Shown here: positions 1-8,412 of the stretch, in pieces | How positions within the stretch are numbered: position 1 is the first letter of the stretch | Layout of the letters: every line of letters begins with the position of its first letter | From: an uncultured Desulfomonile sp. | GTDB taxonomy: Bacteria > Desulfobacterota > Desulfomonilia > Desulfomonilales > Desulfomonilaceae | Length of the DNA stretch: 13,675 bases | Direction of reading: 5' to 3' | NCBI GenBank assembly: GCA_903853735.1 | Contig: CAINUH010000296.1 | Coordinates: forward strand, 1 to 13,675 | Notes under the pieces: model-generated | What the model was told of the DNA's origin: nothing | Database searches by the model: none | The model's input: only the letters and a program-made list of their open reading frames with translations | Translations under genes and position numbers: made by a program

Positions 1-138
1 AGCAGGGAACTCAAAAACCGCAAGCGAGAGCTGATGTTAGAGATTGCTTCGCTCCAATCTCCAGGCGAACTGGAAAAAAAGGCCCGGAAGCACGGCCTTG
101 TATTCCCTTCTATGGGAAAAGTGGTTCATGTACCCTGA
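1..138 (+). CDS. ftsL: Cell division protein FtsL, C-terminal fragment
   Basis: This is the 3' end of a gene entering from upstream, read in frame 1 from base 1 to the TGA at 136-138, giving 45 residues. The visible part is a charged, Lys/Glu/Arg-rich helical stretch with leucines spaced as in a coiled coil (RELKNRKRELMLEIASL), followed by SPGELEKKARKHGLVFP and a short tail. The pattern of a coiled coil followed by 'xxLexxAr-xxGlv-P' is characteristic of the periplasmic C-terminus of FtsL, the small bitopic protein that joins FtsB and FtsQ and helps activate FtsWI at the septum. Its position directly upstream of ftsI is the standard dcw location. It overlaps the chosen ftsI start by 11 nt. 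The N-terminus and membrane segment lie outside the window. The family call rests on position and the short motif, because FtsL is poorly conserved. Confidence 0.8.
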   Translation, partial: SRELKNRKRELMLEIASLQSPGELEKKARKHGLVFPSMGKVVHVP

Positions 139-2098
139 GACCAAGCCTATAAATTGGGTAGCATTTCGTATTGCCCTTATCGCAGTCATCTTCGCTGCGG
201 GCACGGTCCTACTGTTAGTCCGGGCCTACCGGCTTCATGTGTCGGATTCGGATACGTTAAAGAAGAGGGCGGAAAAGCAGAGGACAAAGGTGCTACACCT
301 GGAGGCAAGGCGCGGTATGATTATGGATCGGTCCGGAGAGCAAATGGCTGCCAGCTTGGAGGTACGCTCCATTTATGCCAGACCGAGAAGGATCGGCCAT
401 AAGAAAGAAACGGCCAAGCGGCTCGCCGAACTCCTGGAAATTGACGACAAGACCTTGATCGGTAAATTGCAGGAAGACAAGACTTTTGTGTGGATCCAGC
501 GTCGAGTGTCGCCTCTTGTTTCAGAAAAAGTCAAGGATGCCGATCTGGACGGGGTTTTCACCGTTACGGAGTACCAGCGTTTCTATCCTTTGAAAGACCT
601 TGCAGCCCATGCGCTGGGTTTCGCCGGACTGGATTCAAGGGGACTTGAAGGGCTCGAACTCAGCTACGACGGGGACCTCAGAACGGAGCCGATCCCCGTC
701 ACCGCGCAAAAGGACGCTCTGGGAAGACCCGTAATGTTCGCAGCCCTTGGGCAAGACCCAAGGAGACATGATCTTCACCTGACCTTGGACAGAAACATTC
801 AATACGTTGTTGAACGTGAGTTGCAGAGTGCTGTGCACAAGGTTGGAGCAAAGAGCGGCATAGCAATAGTGATGGATGCCGACACAGGGGAGATTCTCGC
901 GTTGACTGTCCGGCCTACGTACAATCTCAATGTATTTCAGAAGACTGCCGCTTCGATCAGGAGAAATCGCGGCGTCGCGGATGCATTTGAACCTGGCTCC
1001 ACTTTCAAGGTTTTCACTGCGGCAGCGGCCCTGGACCTGGACAAAGTATCCCCGGGAGAGAAGTTTGACTGTCACAACGGGATATACCGTTATAACGGTG
1101 CTCAGATCCATGATGTGACGCCTCACGCCAGGCTTTCTTTTGACGAAGTGCTGATTCAATCGAGTAATATTGGTGCGGTAAAAATTTCAGAAAAACTCTC
1201 CAAGAGCGAACTCTATAGGGTTGTGACAGATTTCGGGTTTGGCAATGTCACCGGGGTTGATCTCCCGGGCGAGAGACCCGGCGCATTAACTCTCCCCGGA
1301 CGCTGGTCGGCCCTTACCAAAGCTAACATAGCTTTTGGGCAGGGGATAAGCGTCAATGCGGTACAGCTTACCACAGCCTTTGCAGCCGCAATCAACGGTG
1401 GGTTCCTTTTTAGGCCGCACCTCATGAAAAAGATTACCAATGCCCTCGGCGAGACGATCAGAGAAAATCCGCCTGTTCTGCTCCGGAGGGTTATCAAGCA
1501 GGCGACATCAGAACGGCTCGTTTCAGTCCTCAGAAAAGTGGTTGAAGATGGTACCGGCAAGGCAGCGGCCATACCAAATGCGGACGTAGTTGGAAAAACC
1601 GGCACTGCTCAAAAGGCCGATCCATCTGGTGGTTACTCCGAGGACAGGTACGTAGCTTCCTTTATAGGAGCGATCATGGACGCCAAACCCCGGCTGGCAA
1701 TCCTGGTCGTTCTTGATGAACCGGCAGTAAAAAAGAGAACCGGGGGCAAAATAGCCGCTCCTGCATTCAGTAACATCGGTCGGGCAATACTTGGCCTGCG
1801 CGGGGGCAGGCCGACCGGCGCCGATACGGTTACGGCTTCTGAGCCCGTGCAACCGCCTATAACCTCGTCAACCAATCTCGAAGGACTCAACATACGAAAA
1901 GGGCCCGGTCGTGGAGAGTGGATTGTGCCTGATCTCAAAGGGCTGGATATGCGGCAGGTTGTGGAAGTTTGCGGCAGGATGAAGTGTGATCCGTCTTTTC
2001 AGGGACTGGGCTACGCTGTAAATCAAGATCCCAAACCGGGAAGCCTTCTGAAAGAAGGCGGTACCATCACCGTATCCTTTGATGGGCAGGCCTCGTGA
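128..2098 (+). CDS. ftsI: Septal peptidoglycan transpeptidase FtsI (PBP3) with C-terminal PASTA domain
   Basis: This is a class B penicillin-binding protein of 656 aa. It crosslinks the glycan strands made by FtsW at the division septum, with its catalytic domain in the periplasm. A short cytoplasmic tail is followed by one membrane anchor (about residues 10-32) and then the PBP dimerisation region (RRGMIMDRSGEQMA). The transpeptidase domain shows all three active-site motifs: S291-T-F-K294 with the acylated serine, S345-S-N347, and K490-T-G492. After a Pro/Thr-rich linker, residues about 598-656 (WIVPDLKGLDM to the end) form one PASTA repeat. I chose ATG 128 because the membrane anchor then follows a short tail, and a GGGA stands about 10 nt upstream. 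The reading frame is open to a TTG at 44, but that stretch lies inside ftsL. The start overlaps ftsL by 11 nt and the stop overlaps murE (GTGA). Confidence 0.95.
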   Translation: MYPETKPINWVAFRIALIAVIFAAGTVLLLVRAYRLHVSDSDTLKKRAEKQRTKVLHLEARRGMIMDRSGEQMAASLEVRSIYARPRRIGHKKETAKRLAELLEIDDKTLIGKLQEDKTFVWIQRRVSPLVSEKVKDADLDGVFTVTEYQRFYPLKDLAAHALGFAGLDSRGLEGLELSYDGDLRTEPIPVTAQKDALGRPVMFAALGQDPRRHDLHLTLDRNIQYVVERELQSAVHKVGAKSGIAIVMDADTGEILALTVRPTYNLNVFQKTAASIRRNRGVADAFEPGSTFKVFTAAAALDLDKVSPGEKFDCHNGIYRYNGAQIHDVTPHARLSFDEVLIQSSNIGAVKISEKLSKSELYRVVTDFGFGNVTGVDLPGERPGALTLPGRWSALTKANIAFGQGISVNAVQLTTAFAAAINGGFLFRPHLMKKITNALGETIRENPPVLLRRVIKQATSERLVSVLRKVVEDGTGKAAAIPNADVVGKTGTAQKADPSGGYSEDRYVASFIGAIMDAKPRLAILVVLDEPAVKKRTGGKIAAPAFSNIGRAILGLRGGRPTGADTVTASEPVQPPITSSTNLEGLNIRKGPGRGEWIVPDLKGLDMRQVVEVCGRMKCDPSFQGLGYAVNQDPKPGSLLKEGGTITVSFDGQAS

Positions 2099-3651
2099 AC
2101 ATTCAACTGAGAGACATTCTTGAAGTCCTGGAAGACGTGACACATGCAGGAGATGAGTCCACTCCGGTGAGCGGCCTCACTCATGACAGCAGGCAGGTTC
2201 GACCAGGATTTCTTTTCGTGGCTGTACCAGGAGAAACAAGCGACGGCCATGATTATATTCCCCAGGCCATAGAAGCAGGGGCTACCGCAGTCCTTGCCCA
2301 GCAACTCCCATTGGTTCAACCCTCAAAGGTTCCGTGGCTGACGGTCAGGGACACAAGGGCGGTACTAGGAAAAGTAGCTTCCGTGGTGTATGGCCGACCC
2401 ACCTCAAGAATGACGCTTGTGGGAATAACCGGCACCAATGGTAAAACCACTCTGACTTTTCTCCTGGAAGCCATACTAAAGGCTGCGGATGCACGCCCCG
2501 GCGTAATCGGGACGATCTCGTACCGTTGGGCCGGTAGAGATTACTCTGCGAGTCACACTACTCCGGAAGCGTCGGACCTGCAACGCATGTTCGCGGAGAT
2601 GGCGTTTGGCGGAGTCACTCATGGGTTGCTTGAGGTCTCATCGCACGGACTCCATCGGGGTAGACTCGAAGGTTGTGATTTCGACATAGGCGTTTTCACC
2701 AATCTTACGCAGGATCATCTCGATTATCACGGCACCTTGGAAGAATACTACCAGGCGAAGAACATACTTTTCACGAAATTGCTTCCCTTATGTCAGTCAA
2801 AGAGACCCGTGGCCATCGTTAACCTGGATGACAGGTACGGCCGGAGACTCGCACAGGAAATCTCCGGCATGCCCGTGATTGGCTACGGCACAGGCTCGGC
2901 CTGCGACGTACGACCGGCAACTGTTTCCATGAACGCGGATGGTATCGCGGGAACAGTCACAACACCGTCGGGGATCTTTTCCATCCGGTCCCGTCTCACG
3001 GGATCATTCAATCTTCTGAATATCCTGGCTGCGGTTGCCGTTGCTCAGAGGCTGAGCGTACCGGAGAAAGCGGTGTTTGACGGAATTGACAGCGTTCATT
3101 TGGTCCCAGGGAGACTAGAGCGGGTTCATTCTTCAAACGCAACAATATTCGTGGATTACGCTCACACACCCAATGCCCTGAAGAACGTGCTGGAAGCACT
3201 TCACAGCATTCGCTCCGGGCGGTTAATAACAATTATGGGATGCGGAGGAGACAGAGACAAGACCAAGCGGCCCCTCATGGGAGTGGAAGCGGCGCGTGGG
3301 AGTAACTTCGTTGTGATTACTTCCGACAACCCACGCTCGGAAAATCCCTTGGACATACTCCTTCAGATTGAGAAAGGCGTAATGGAAGAAGGCTTTTCCA
3401 GGATCACCGAAGAGATAAATGGGGCGCCTTTGAAATCAGATAGTTACGTTATCATCCCTGACCGCAGGCAGGCCATATCCTGGATGATCAAAAGGCTCCG
3501 AGAAGACGATATACTGCTCGTGGCTGGAAAAGGCCATGAAACTTACCAGGAAATTGGATGCGTGAGGTATCCCTTTGATGACAGGGAAGTTGTGCGTGAA
3601 GAACTGGCCAAACTCAAGAAGTCCTCAGGGACACTCAGAGAAGTAATATGA
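2095..3651 (+). CDS. murE: UDP-MurNAc-L-Ala-D-Glu:meso-diaminopimelate ligase MurE
   Basis: This cytoplasmic Mur ligase of 518 aa adds meso-diaminopimelate to UDP-MurNAc-L-Ala-D-Glu using ATP. The N-terminal domain has the substrate-binding stretch LTHDSRQVRPGFLFVAVPG (about residues 28-46). The central ATPase domain has the P-loop G113-TNGK-T119 with K117. HTTPEASDLQRM and the expected carbamylated lysine K222 (in YYQAKNILF) follow. The C-terminal domain has D411-NPR-SENP418. DNPR is the signature for diaminopimelate rather than lysine, with Arg414 binding its carboxylate. The start is GTG at 2095, in a GTGA overlap with the ftsI stop, and the end overlaps murF as ATGA. The only Shine-Dalgarno candidate is a weak AGG 4 nt upstream, so translation is probably coupled to ftsI. 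In the signature's last part, N417 replaces the usual acidic residue. Confidence 0.96.
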   Translation: MNIQLRDILEVLEDVTHAGDESTPVSGLTHDSRQVRPGFLFVAVPGETSDGHDYIPQAIEAGATAVLAQQLPLVQPSKVPWLTVRDTRAVLGKVASVVYGRPTSRMTLVGITGTNGKTTLTFLLEAILKAADARPGVIGTISYRWAGRDYSASHTTPEASDLQRMFAEMAFGGVTHGLLEVSSHGLHRGRLEGCDFDIGVFTNLTQDHLDYHGTLEEYYQAKNILFTKLLPLCQSKRPVAIVNLDDRYGRRLAQEISGMPVIGYGTGSACDVRPATVSMNADGIAGTVTTPSGIFSIRSRLTGSFNLLNILAAVAVAQRLSVPEKAVFDGIDSVHLVPGRLERVHSSNATIFVDYAHTPNALKNVLEALHSIRSGRLITIMGCGGDRDKTKRPLMGVEAARGSNFVVITSDNPRSENPLDILLQIEKGVMEEGFSRITEEINGAPLKSDSYVIIPDRRQAISWMIKRLREDDILLVAGKGHETYQEIGCVRYPFDDREVVREELAKLKKSSGTLREVI

Positions 3652-5051
3652 GAGCCGAAGGCGGACCATACAAGGCAGAGGATATTGCCGGAGCATGCAG
3701 GGGCACGCTGCTTTACGGAGAACTTGGCGCCGCCTTCAATGCCATATCCACCGATTCCAGAGATATCAGAAAGAACGATCTTTTCGTGCCTTTGAGCGGC
3801 GCGAATTTTGACGGACATGATTTTGTGATTCCGGCCCTGGAAGCCGGAGCTAGAGGCTGCCTGGTGAACCGCGAACTCAACAGGGAAATTCCCCAACATC
3901 TCACCAAATGCGTCCTGATCCAGGTTCAGGACACCCTCCGAGCTTTGTCCGACCTTGCATCAGCCCACCGTAGATTATACCACACCCCCCTGATCGCGGT
4001 CACCGGCTCCTCCGGCAAAACCACCGTCAAGGAGATGATTGCGGCCGTTTTGAAGCGATCGCATCACCCCCTAGTTTCACAAGAAAATCTCAACAATCTC
4101 ATAGGCTTGCCCATGACCGTCCTTTCCTTGGGACCGCACCACACTGCGGCCGTGGTGGAGGCAGGCATCAATAGAATTGGAGAAATGGATTCGCTTGCAC
4201 TGGCGGCATCCCCTGACGCGGCCGTGATCACCACCATAGGGCCCGTACACTTGGAGGGACTGAAGTCTGTTGAGATGGTGGCCTGTGAGAAATTCAAGCT
4301 CGTCAGGGCGCTTTCTTCACAGGGCACTGCGGTGTTGCCTCACGGCAACAAGTATCTGGCGCCTTTGTTAGGAGATTGTAAGGCTCAGGTAGTTACTTTC
4401 GGTATTGAAAAGGGAGATTTTAAAGCTTCGAACATAACGTTCGACGAGCATATCCTTTTCCAGATGATGACGCCTGTGGGCAGACAGTCAATAGAATTAC
4501 GCATTGCCGGCCGTCATAACATTGCTAACGCTCTGGCGGCGGCGGCGGCCTGTGTATCTGTGGGAATGAGCCTGGAAAACGTGGCTGCCGGTATCCGAGA
4601 ATTCCTGCCCCCTGTCTGGCGACTGGAGATAGTGAATCTTCCAGGAAACAGACGGCTTATCCGCGACTGTTATAACGCCAATCCACAGTCGATGAAGGCG
4701 GCCCTGCAGGTACTTTCCGAAGGGAGCCGAGGAGGCTCCAAGAAGCTGGCGATACTGGCTGACATGATGGAGCTGGGAGAGTATGCGGAAAGCCTTCACG
4801 AGGAAGTGGGAAGGGTCTCGGCAGAACTTGGCATAGATCGCATTGTTTTCGTGGGAAACTCTGGACATTTCTTTTCCAAGGGTTTCTTGTCCGCAGGAGG
4901 CAACAAACAGTCCTTGACCCTCGTTCCTGACAAGGAACAGGCGTGGGATATTATCTGTCCGGATGTCCCGAAATTTGAAACTATTCTGGTCAAGGGGTCT
5001 CGTGCAATGAAGATGGAGTACATTGCGGACCGGATATGGCAGGAGAATTAG
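3648..5051 (+). CDS. murF: UDP-MurNAc-tripeptide:D-Ala-D-Ala ligase MurF
   Basis: This cytoplasmic Mur ligase of 467 aa adds the D-Ala-D-Ala dipeptide to UDP-MurNAc-tripeptide, completing the soluble pentapeptide precursor. The N-terminal domain has the STDSRDIRKNDLFVPLSGANFDGHDF block typical of MurF, seen around residues 34-60. The ATPase domain has the P-loop G120-SSGK-T126 with K124. The MurF-type NLNNLIGLPMTVL follows, then TIGPVHLEGLKSVEMVACEK with the family's catalytic lysine region, and the C-terminal DCYNANPQSM. A (GGC)5 run at 4535-4549 codes for five alanines in a normally Ala-rich helix and does not break the frame. The ATG start overlaps the murE stop (ATGA). The stop lies 3 nt before the mraY start. 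The dipeptide is made by Ddl, which is not encoded in this window. Confidence 0.95.
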   Translation: MRAEGGPYKAEDIAGACRGTLLYGELGAAFNAISTDSRDIRKNDLFVPLSGANFDGHDFVIPALEAGARGCLVNRELNREIPQHLTKCVLIQVQDTLRALSDLASAHRRLYHTPLIAVTGSSGKTTVKEMIAAVLKRSHHPLVSQENLNNLIGLPMTVLSLGPHHTAAVVEAGINRIGEMDSLALAASPDAAVITTIGPVHLEGLKSVEMVACEKFKLVRALSSQGTAVLPHGNKYLAPLLGDCKAQVVTFGIEKGDFKASNITFDEHILFQMMTPVGRQSIELRIAGRHNIANALAAAAACVSVGMSLENVAAGIREFLPPVWRLEIVNLPGNRRLIRDCYNANPQSMKAALQVLSEGSRGGSKKLAILADMMELGEYAESLHEEVGRVSAELGIDRIVFVGNSGHFFSKGFLSAGGNKQSLTLVPDKEQAWDIICPDVPKFETILVKGSRAMKMEYIADRIWQEN

Positions 5052-5054
5052 CCC

Positions 5055-6131
5055 GTGTTGTACCATTTGCTTTATCCTCTGGGCTCAACTTTCATTCTTT
5101 TCAATGTATTCAGGTACATTACGTTCAGGACTATTATGGCCACTTTGACGGCCCTGATCATCAGTTTCCTGCTTGGTCGTCCCCTAGTGGAGTACCTCAG
5201 GGCATTTCAGATCGGCCAGATGATCAGGGATGACGGCCCCAAGAGTCATTTTGAAAAGAGCGGAACACCCACAATGGGAGGTGTTTTGATACTTTTCGCG
5301 ATGACTGTTTCTTGTCTGCTATGGACTCGCTGGGACAACATCTATTTTTGGATAGTGCTTGGGGTGACGCTGAGTTATGGAGCCATAGGGTTTCTGGACG
5401 ACTACCTGAAAATTGTGAGGAAGAGTCACAAGGGGCTTAGTGGCAGACAGAAGCTGGGCAGCCAGCTCCTGATCGGCTGTTTGGTCGGACTTGTTCTTTG
5501 GATGGATCCAGGGTTCAAAACCACCATGGCCGTACCGTTTTTTAAGCATGTCAATCCGGACCTGGGTCTGTGGTATATCCCCTTTGCCGCCCTTGTCATA
5601 GCAGGGGCTTCCAATGCGGTTAATCTTACTGACGGGCTTGATGGGCTGGCAATAGGGCCTGTCATGATCTGTGGAGCGACCTATCTGCTTTTTGCTTATA
5701 TTGCCGGACATCTCAAGGTTGCCCAGTATCTTCAGGTGGCTTATGTCCCTGGATCAGGCGAGCTATGTGTGGTCTGTGGAGCAATGCTGGGAGCAGGAAT
5801 GGGGTTCCTTTGGTACAACGCTTACCCGGCGGAAGTCTTCATGGGCGACGTTGGCTCGCTGTCCTTGGGAGGGTTGCTCGGATCTCTTGCCGTGGTTACC
5901 AAGAACGAGATTCTTCTTGCAATTGCAGGTGGGGTGTTTGTTATCGAGGCTGTGTCGGTGATTCTGCAAGTGGCCTCTTTCAAAGCTACGGGCAAGCGGA
6001 TTTTCAACATGGCGCCCATACATCATCATTTTGAGTTGAAAGGATGGCCGGAACCGAAGGTGATAGTGCGGTTCTGGATCATTTCCATTTTCTTCGCTCT
6101 CATGGCTGTAAGCACCTTGAAGTTACGGTGA
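5055..6131 (+). CDS. mraY: Phospho-MurNAc-pentapeptide transferase MraY
   Basis: This polytopic inner-membrane enzyme of 358 aa transfers phospho-MurNAc-pentapeptide to undecaprenyl phosphate, making lipid I. The N-terminus ([19 protein letters not shown]) and the following loop ([20 protein letters not shown]) are diagnostic. The catalytic and Mg-binding aspartates are D115 and D116 (FLDDYLK) and D265 ([12 protein letters not shown]). [10 protein letters not shown] and the late [15 protein letters not shown] motif are also present. The hydrophobic segments fit the family's ten-helix fold. The start is GTG at 5055, with AGGAG at 5041-5045 upstream. The stop TGA at 6129-6131 is overlapped by an in-frame GTG (6128) of the next reading frame. 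In most dcw clusters murD would follow, but here the next gene is ftsW. Confidence 0.96.
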   Translation: MLYHLLYPLGSTFILFNVFRYITFRTIMATLTALIISFLLGRPLVEYLRAFQIGQMIRDDGPKSHFEKSGTPTMGGVLILFAMTVSCLLWTRWDNIYFWIVLGVTLSYGAIGFLDDYLKIVRKSHKGLSGRQKLGSQLLIGCLVGLVLWMDPGFKTTMAVPFFKHVNPDLGLWYIPFAALVIAGASNAVNLTDGLDGLAIGPVMICGATYLLFAYIAGHLKVAQYLQVAYVPGSGELCVVCGAMLGAGMGFLWYNAYPAEVFMGDVGSLSLGGLLGSLAVVTKNEILLAIAGGVFVIEAVSVILQVASFKATGKRIFNMAPIHHHFELKGWPEPKVIVRFWIISIFFALMAVSTLKLR

Positions 6132-6175
6132 GGGTGGTCGTATTTCTTAGAGCAAGTGCATACCAGGAACCGATA
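6132..6175 (+). other. mraY-ftsW spacer occupying the place of murD
   Basis: These 44 nt separate the mraY stop from the chosen ftsW start. The stretch is open in the ftsW frame back through the GTG at 6128, which forms a GTGA junction with the mraY stop. Read from that GTG it gives a 16-residue sequence beginning [10 protein letters not shown]. That could be a real N-terminal extension of FtsW or untranslated spacer. It could also be a remnant: MurD proteins begin with a hydrophobic beta strand like this, but the similarity is far too short to prove descent. No hairpin or promoter is evident. Confidence 0.5.
6165..6168 (+). promoter_or_regulatory. Ribosome binding site deciding the ftsW start
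   Basis: AGGA lies 7 nt upstream of the ATG at 6176. No comparable sequence precedes the GTG at 6128 or the far upstream ATG at 6044, so it supports 6176 as the start of FtsW. Confidence 0.55.
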
Positions 6176-7333
6176 ATGGGTCAACCTGTTCAGAGTGAAC
6201 ACGACGTAATCGAAGCGAAACGAAGTTTCGCCCCCGACCCGTTCCTACTGACGGTGATAGTCCTGATTTTGGCTATCGGGATCGTCATGGTGACGTCCGC
6301 CGGCTATATAATTGCATCCGGAAAGTTTGGAGACGGTTTTCACTATACAAAAAAACAAGGATTCTCAATGGCCGTGGGGCTGGTGGTAATGTATTTAATG
6401 TCTCTGGTGAATCCTTCTTTCTGGAAGAAAGCAGCAGGGCCGATCCTTGCCCTCGGAATAGGTCTCCTGATCCTCGTGTTTATTCCCGGGATTGGCACCG
6501 AACTGGGAGGATCGCATAGGTGGGTTCGTCTGCCTTTCGGCTTCTATCTACAGCCCTCAGAGCTGATCAAATATGCGGTAATAATATACTTTGCCCGATC
6601 GCTGGCCCAAAAGGGGCAAGGTATAAAGGATTTTGCAGTCGGGTTTCTGCCGCATGTGCTGGTCATGGGTCTGGTAGTTCTTCTGGTATTAATTCAGCCG
6701 GACTTCGGGTCAGCGGTCATAGTTACTACTGTCGGATTCATGATGCTCTTTGTGGCGGGAGTCCGACTACAGCACTTGCTGGGAAGTGCAATCCTATGCC
6801 TGCCGTTTCTGTTTCAGATAGCCATCAGCGCACAATACCGCATGGCCCGACTCAAAAGTTTTTTTGATCCCTGGGGAGATCCTTTGAATTCGGGATTCCA
6901 GATCATACAGAGTCTGGTAGCGTTCGGCTGTGGAGGGGTGTGGGGAGTCGGAATCGGAAAAGGTATTCAAAAGCTTTTTTATCTTCCGCAGCCTCATACG
7001 GATTTCATTTTTTCCGTGGTGGGAGAGGAGTTAGGGCTGTTTGGCGTGATATCTCTCATAATTCTTTTTTATCTCTTGATATGTCGGGGGCTTGTTACAG
7101 CCGTTAAATGCGGAGACGAGTTTCATAGATTCCTGGCCTTCGGAATAACGGCATTGATAGGGCTCCAGGCGATGGTAAACATGGGGGTGGCTATGGGGTT
7201 GTTGCCTACTAAAGGCTTGCCCCTGCCCTTTGTCTCGCTTGGTGGAACCTCTATGATAGCGAACCTTTCCGGATTGGGAATCCTCATGGCCATAATCAGG
7301 GTTCAGGCTGCTTCAGGCGGTGAGAAACAATGA
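6176..7333 (+). CDS. ftsW: Septal peptidoglycan glycosyltransferase FtsW
   Basis: This SEDS-family membrane protein of 385 aa polymerises lipid II into glycan strands at the septum in a complex with FtsI. About ten hydrophobic segments are visible, the first starting at DPFLLTVIVLILAIGIVMV. Family motifs include RWVRLPFGFYLQPSELIKY, LIQPDFGSAV, FGCGGVWGVGIGKGIQK and PHTDFIFSVVGEELGL. D276 in the HTD motif is the expected catalytic aspartate. The C-terminal LPTKGLPLPFVSLGGTSM is also diagnostic. The presence of ftsW beside murG and in the same run as ftsI favours FtsW over the elongation paralogue RodA. I chose ATG 6176 because it gives a short cytoplasmic tail and has AGGA upstream. The frame stays open to 6044, but that part lies within mraY. 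The stop overlaps murG as ATGA. Confidence 0.94.
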   Translation: MGQPVQSEHDVIEAKRSFAPDPFLLTVIVLILAIGIVMVTSAGYIIASGKFGDGFHYTKKQGFSMAVGLVVMYLMSLVNPSFWKKAAGPILALGIGLLILVFIPGIGTELGGSHRWVRLPFGFYLQPSELIKYAVIIYFARSLAQKGQGIKDFAVGFLPHVLVMGLVVLLVLIQPDFGSAVIVTTVGFMMLFVAGVRLQHLLGSAILCLPFLFQIAISAQYRMARLKSFFDPWGDPLNSGFQIIQSLVAFGCGGVWGVGIGKGIQKLFYLPQPHTDFIFSVVGEELGLFGVISLIILFYLLICRGLVTAVKCGDEFHRFLAFGITALIGLQAMVNMGVAMGLLPTKGLPLPFVSLGGTSMIANLSGLGILMAIIRVQAASGGEKQ

Positions 7334-8412
7334 GACTTCTTATCGCAGGAGGCGGAACCGGCGGCCATCTATTCCCTGCCATGGCCGTTGCGGCGGCGGC
7401 AAAGCAGGTTGATCCTCAAGGGACCGTGCTATTTGTGGGGACTCGTCATGGCATAGAAGCTCGTTTAATACCCCAAGCCGGTTTGCCTCTGCGATTCATT
7501 AGTGTACGTGGAATCAGAAAAACAGGGCTGCTGAATAAGATTTGGGCCGGCCTGGAGATCCCTCTGGGAATGTGGCAATCATTCACTATCATTCGCGAGT
7601 TCCGGCCAACCTTTGTTTTGGGTGTCGGGGGGTACGCTTCAGGCCCTACCGTGGCGACCGCAGTAATAATGAGGATTCCTACTGCCATTCAAGAACAGAA
7701 TTCGATTATGGGCACGACCAACCGCCTGCTCTCACATTTTGTCGATCGGATTTTTACTTCCTGGGAGATTACCGAACCTGCTCCTCCAAGCGAAAAGACG
7801 CTGTCGGCAGGCAATCCTATCAGAGCGGATCTGCTGCACGAAGATGCTTGGGAAAAGGATCCTCTTAAGTTCAAGATCCTGGTTTTTGGGGGCTCGCGTG
7901 GAGCCAGAAGCATTAATATGGCGTTGACCGATAATCTGGGCATTCTGAAACCCTTCTCCGACAGGATTCAAATCGTTCACCAGACTGGCCGGGGATCAGT
8001 TGAGCATGTAAAAAAAACGTATGATGATGCAGGGATAGAAGCTGACGTCCGCGAGTTCATCGAGGACATGGGATCGGCATACGGATGGGCCGACCTGGTG
8101 GTATGCCGCAGCGGAGCCAGTTCTCTCGCTGAGATTACCGCGTTAGGAAAAGCCGCTATCGTGGTGCCGTATCCCTATGCGATAGGCGACCACCAGACCC
8201 GGAACGCCCGTGTGTTGGAAGCAGCAGGAGCCTTGAGCATCATCCCCGACCAGGACCTGAAAAATGGAACTTTGGTCAAACGAATTCGCCTGTTCCTCGA
8301 ACACCCCGAAAAACTGTCCGAAATGGGTGGCAAATCGGCCCGGCATGGCAAGCCGGACGCAGCGGGCACCGTAGCTAGAGAGATCCTGAAGATGGAAAGG
8401 AGCCGGCTGTGA
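7330..8412 (+). CDS. murG: Lipid II synthase, UDP-GlcNAc transferase MurG
   Basis: This peripheral membrane GT28 glycosyltransferase of 360 aa adds GlcNAc from UDP-GlcNAc to lipid I on the cytoplasmic face, making lipid II. The N-terminal glycine-rich loop G8-GTGGH13 followed by LFPAMAVA is the MurG signature. VGGYASGP and IQEQNSIMGTTNRLL continue the acceptor domain. The C-terminal donor domain shows FGGSRGARSIN, CRSGASSLAEI and VVPYPYAIGDHQTRNA, which line the UDP-GlcNAc site. The length matches the family (about 355 aa in E. coli). The ATG overlaps the ftsW stop, with a GGTGAG at 7319-7324 as ribosome site. The end overlaps murC as GTGA. Confidence 0.96.
   Translation: MRLLIAGGGTGGHLFPAMAVAAAAKQVDPQGTVLFVGTRHGIEARLIPQAGLPLRFISVRGIRKTGLLNKIWAGLEIPLGMWQSFTIIREFRPTFVLGVGGYASGPTVATAVIMRIPTAIQEQNSIMGTTNRLLSHFVDRIFTSWEITEPAPPSEKTLSAGNPIRADLLHEDAWEKDPLKFKILVFGGSRGARSINMALTDNLGILKPFSDRIQIVHQTGRGSVEHVKKTYDDAGIEADVREFIEDMGSAYGWADLVVCRSGASSLAEITALGKAAIVVPYPYAIGDHQTRNARVLEAAGALSIIPDQDLKNGTLVKRIRLFLEHPEKLSEMGGKSARHGKPDAAGTVAREILKMERSRL

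Noticed and set aside
44..127. Upstream extension of ftsI to a TTG at 44 (28 extra residues).
   Set aside because: It lies inside the ftsL reading frame, would put a long tail before the membrane anchor, and lacks a ribosome site as good as that of ATG 128.
635..1159. A 174-codon open frame on the minus strand across ftsI.
   Set aside because: It opposes the transpeptidase domain, shows no protein-family motif, and no promoter or ribosome site supports it.
4535..4549. (GGC)5 repeat in murF as a possible phase-variation tract.
   Set aside because: Copy changes would only add or remove alanines in frame, and MurF is naturally Ala-rich here, so switching is unlikely.
4497..5066. A 189-codon open frame on the minus strand across murF.
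   Set aside because: It is antisense to strongly conserved MurF sequence, has no recognisable domain, and is explained by the codon pattern of the true gene.
6044..6127. Upstream extension of ftsW to an ATG at 6044.
   Set aside because: This stretch is the conserved end of mraY ([14 protein letters not shown] region) in another frame, and its translation shows no FtsW features.
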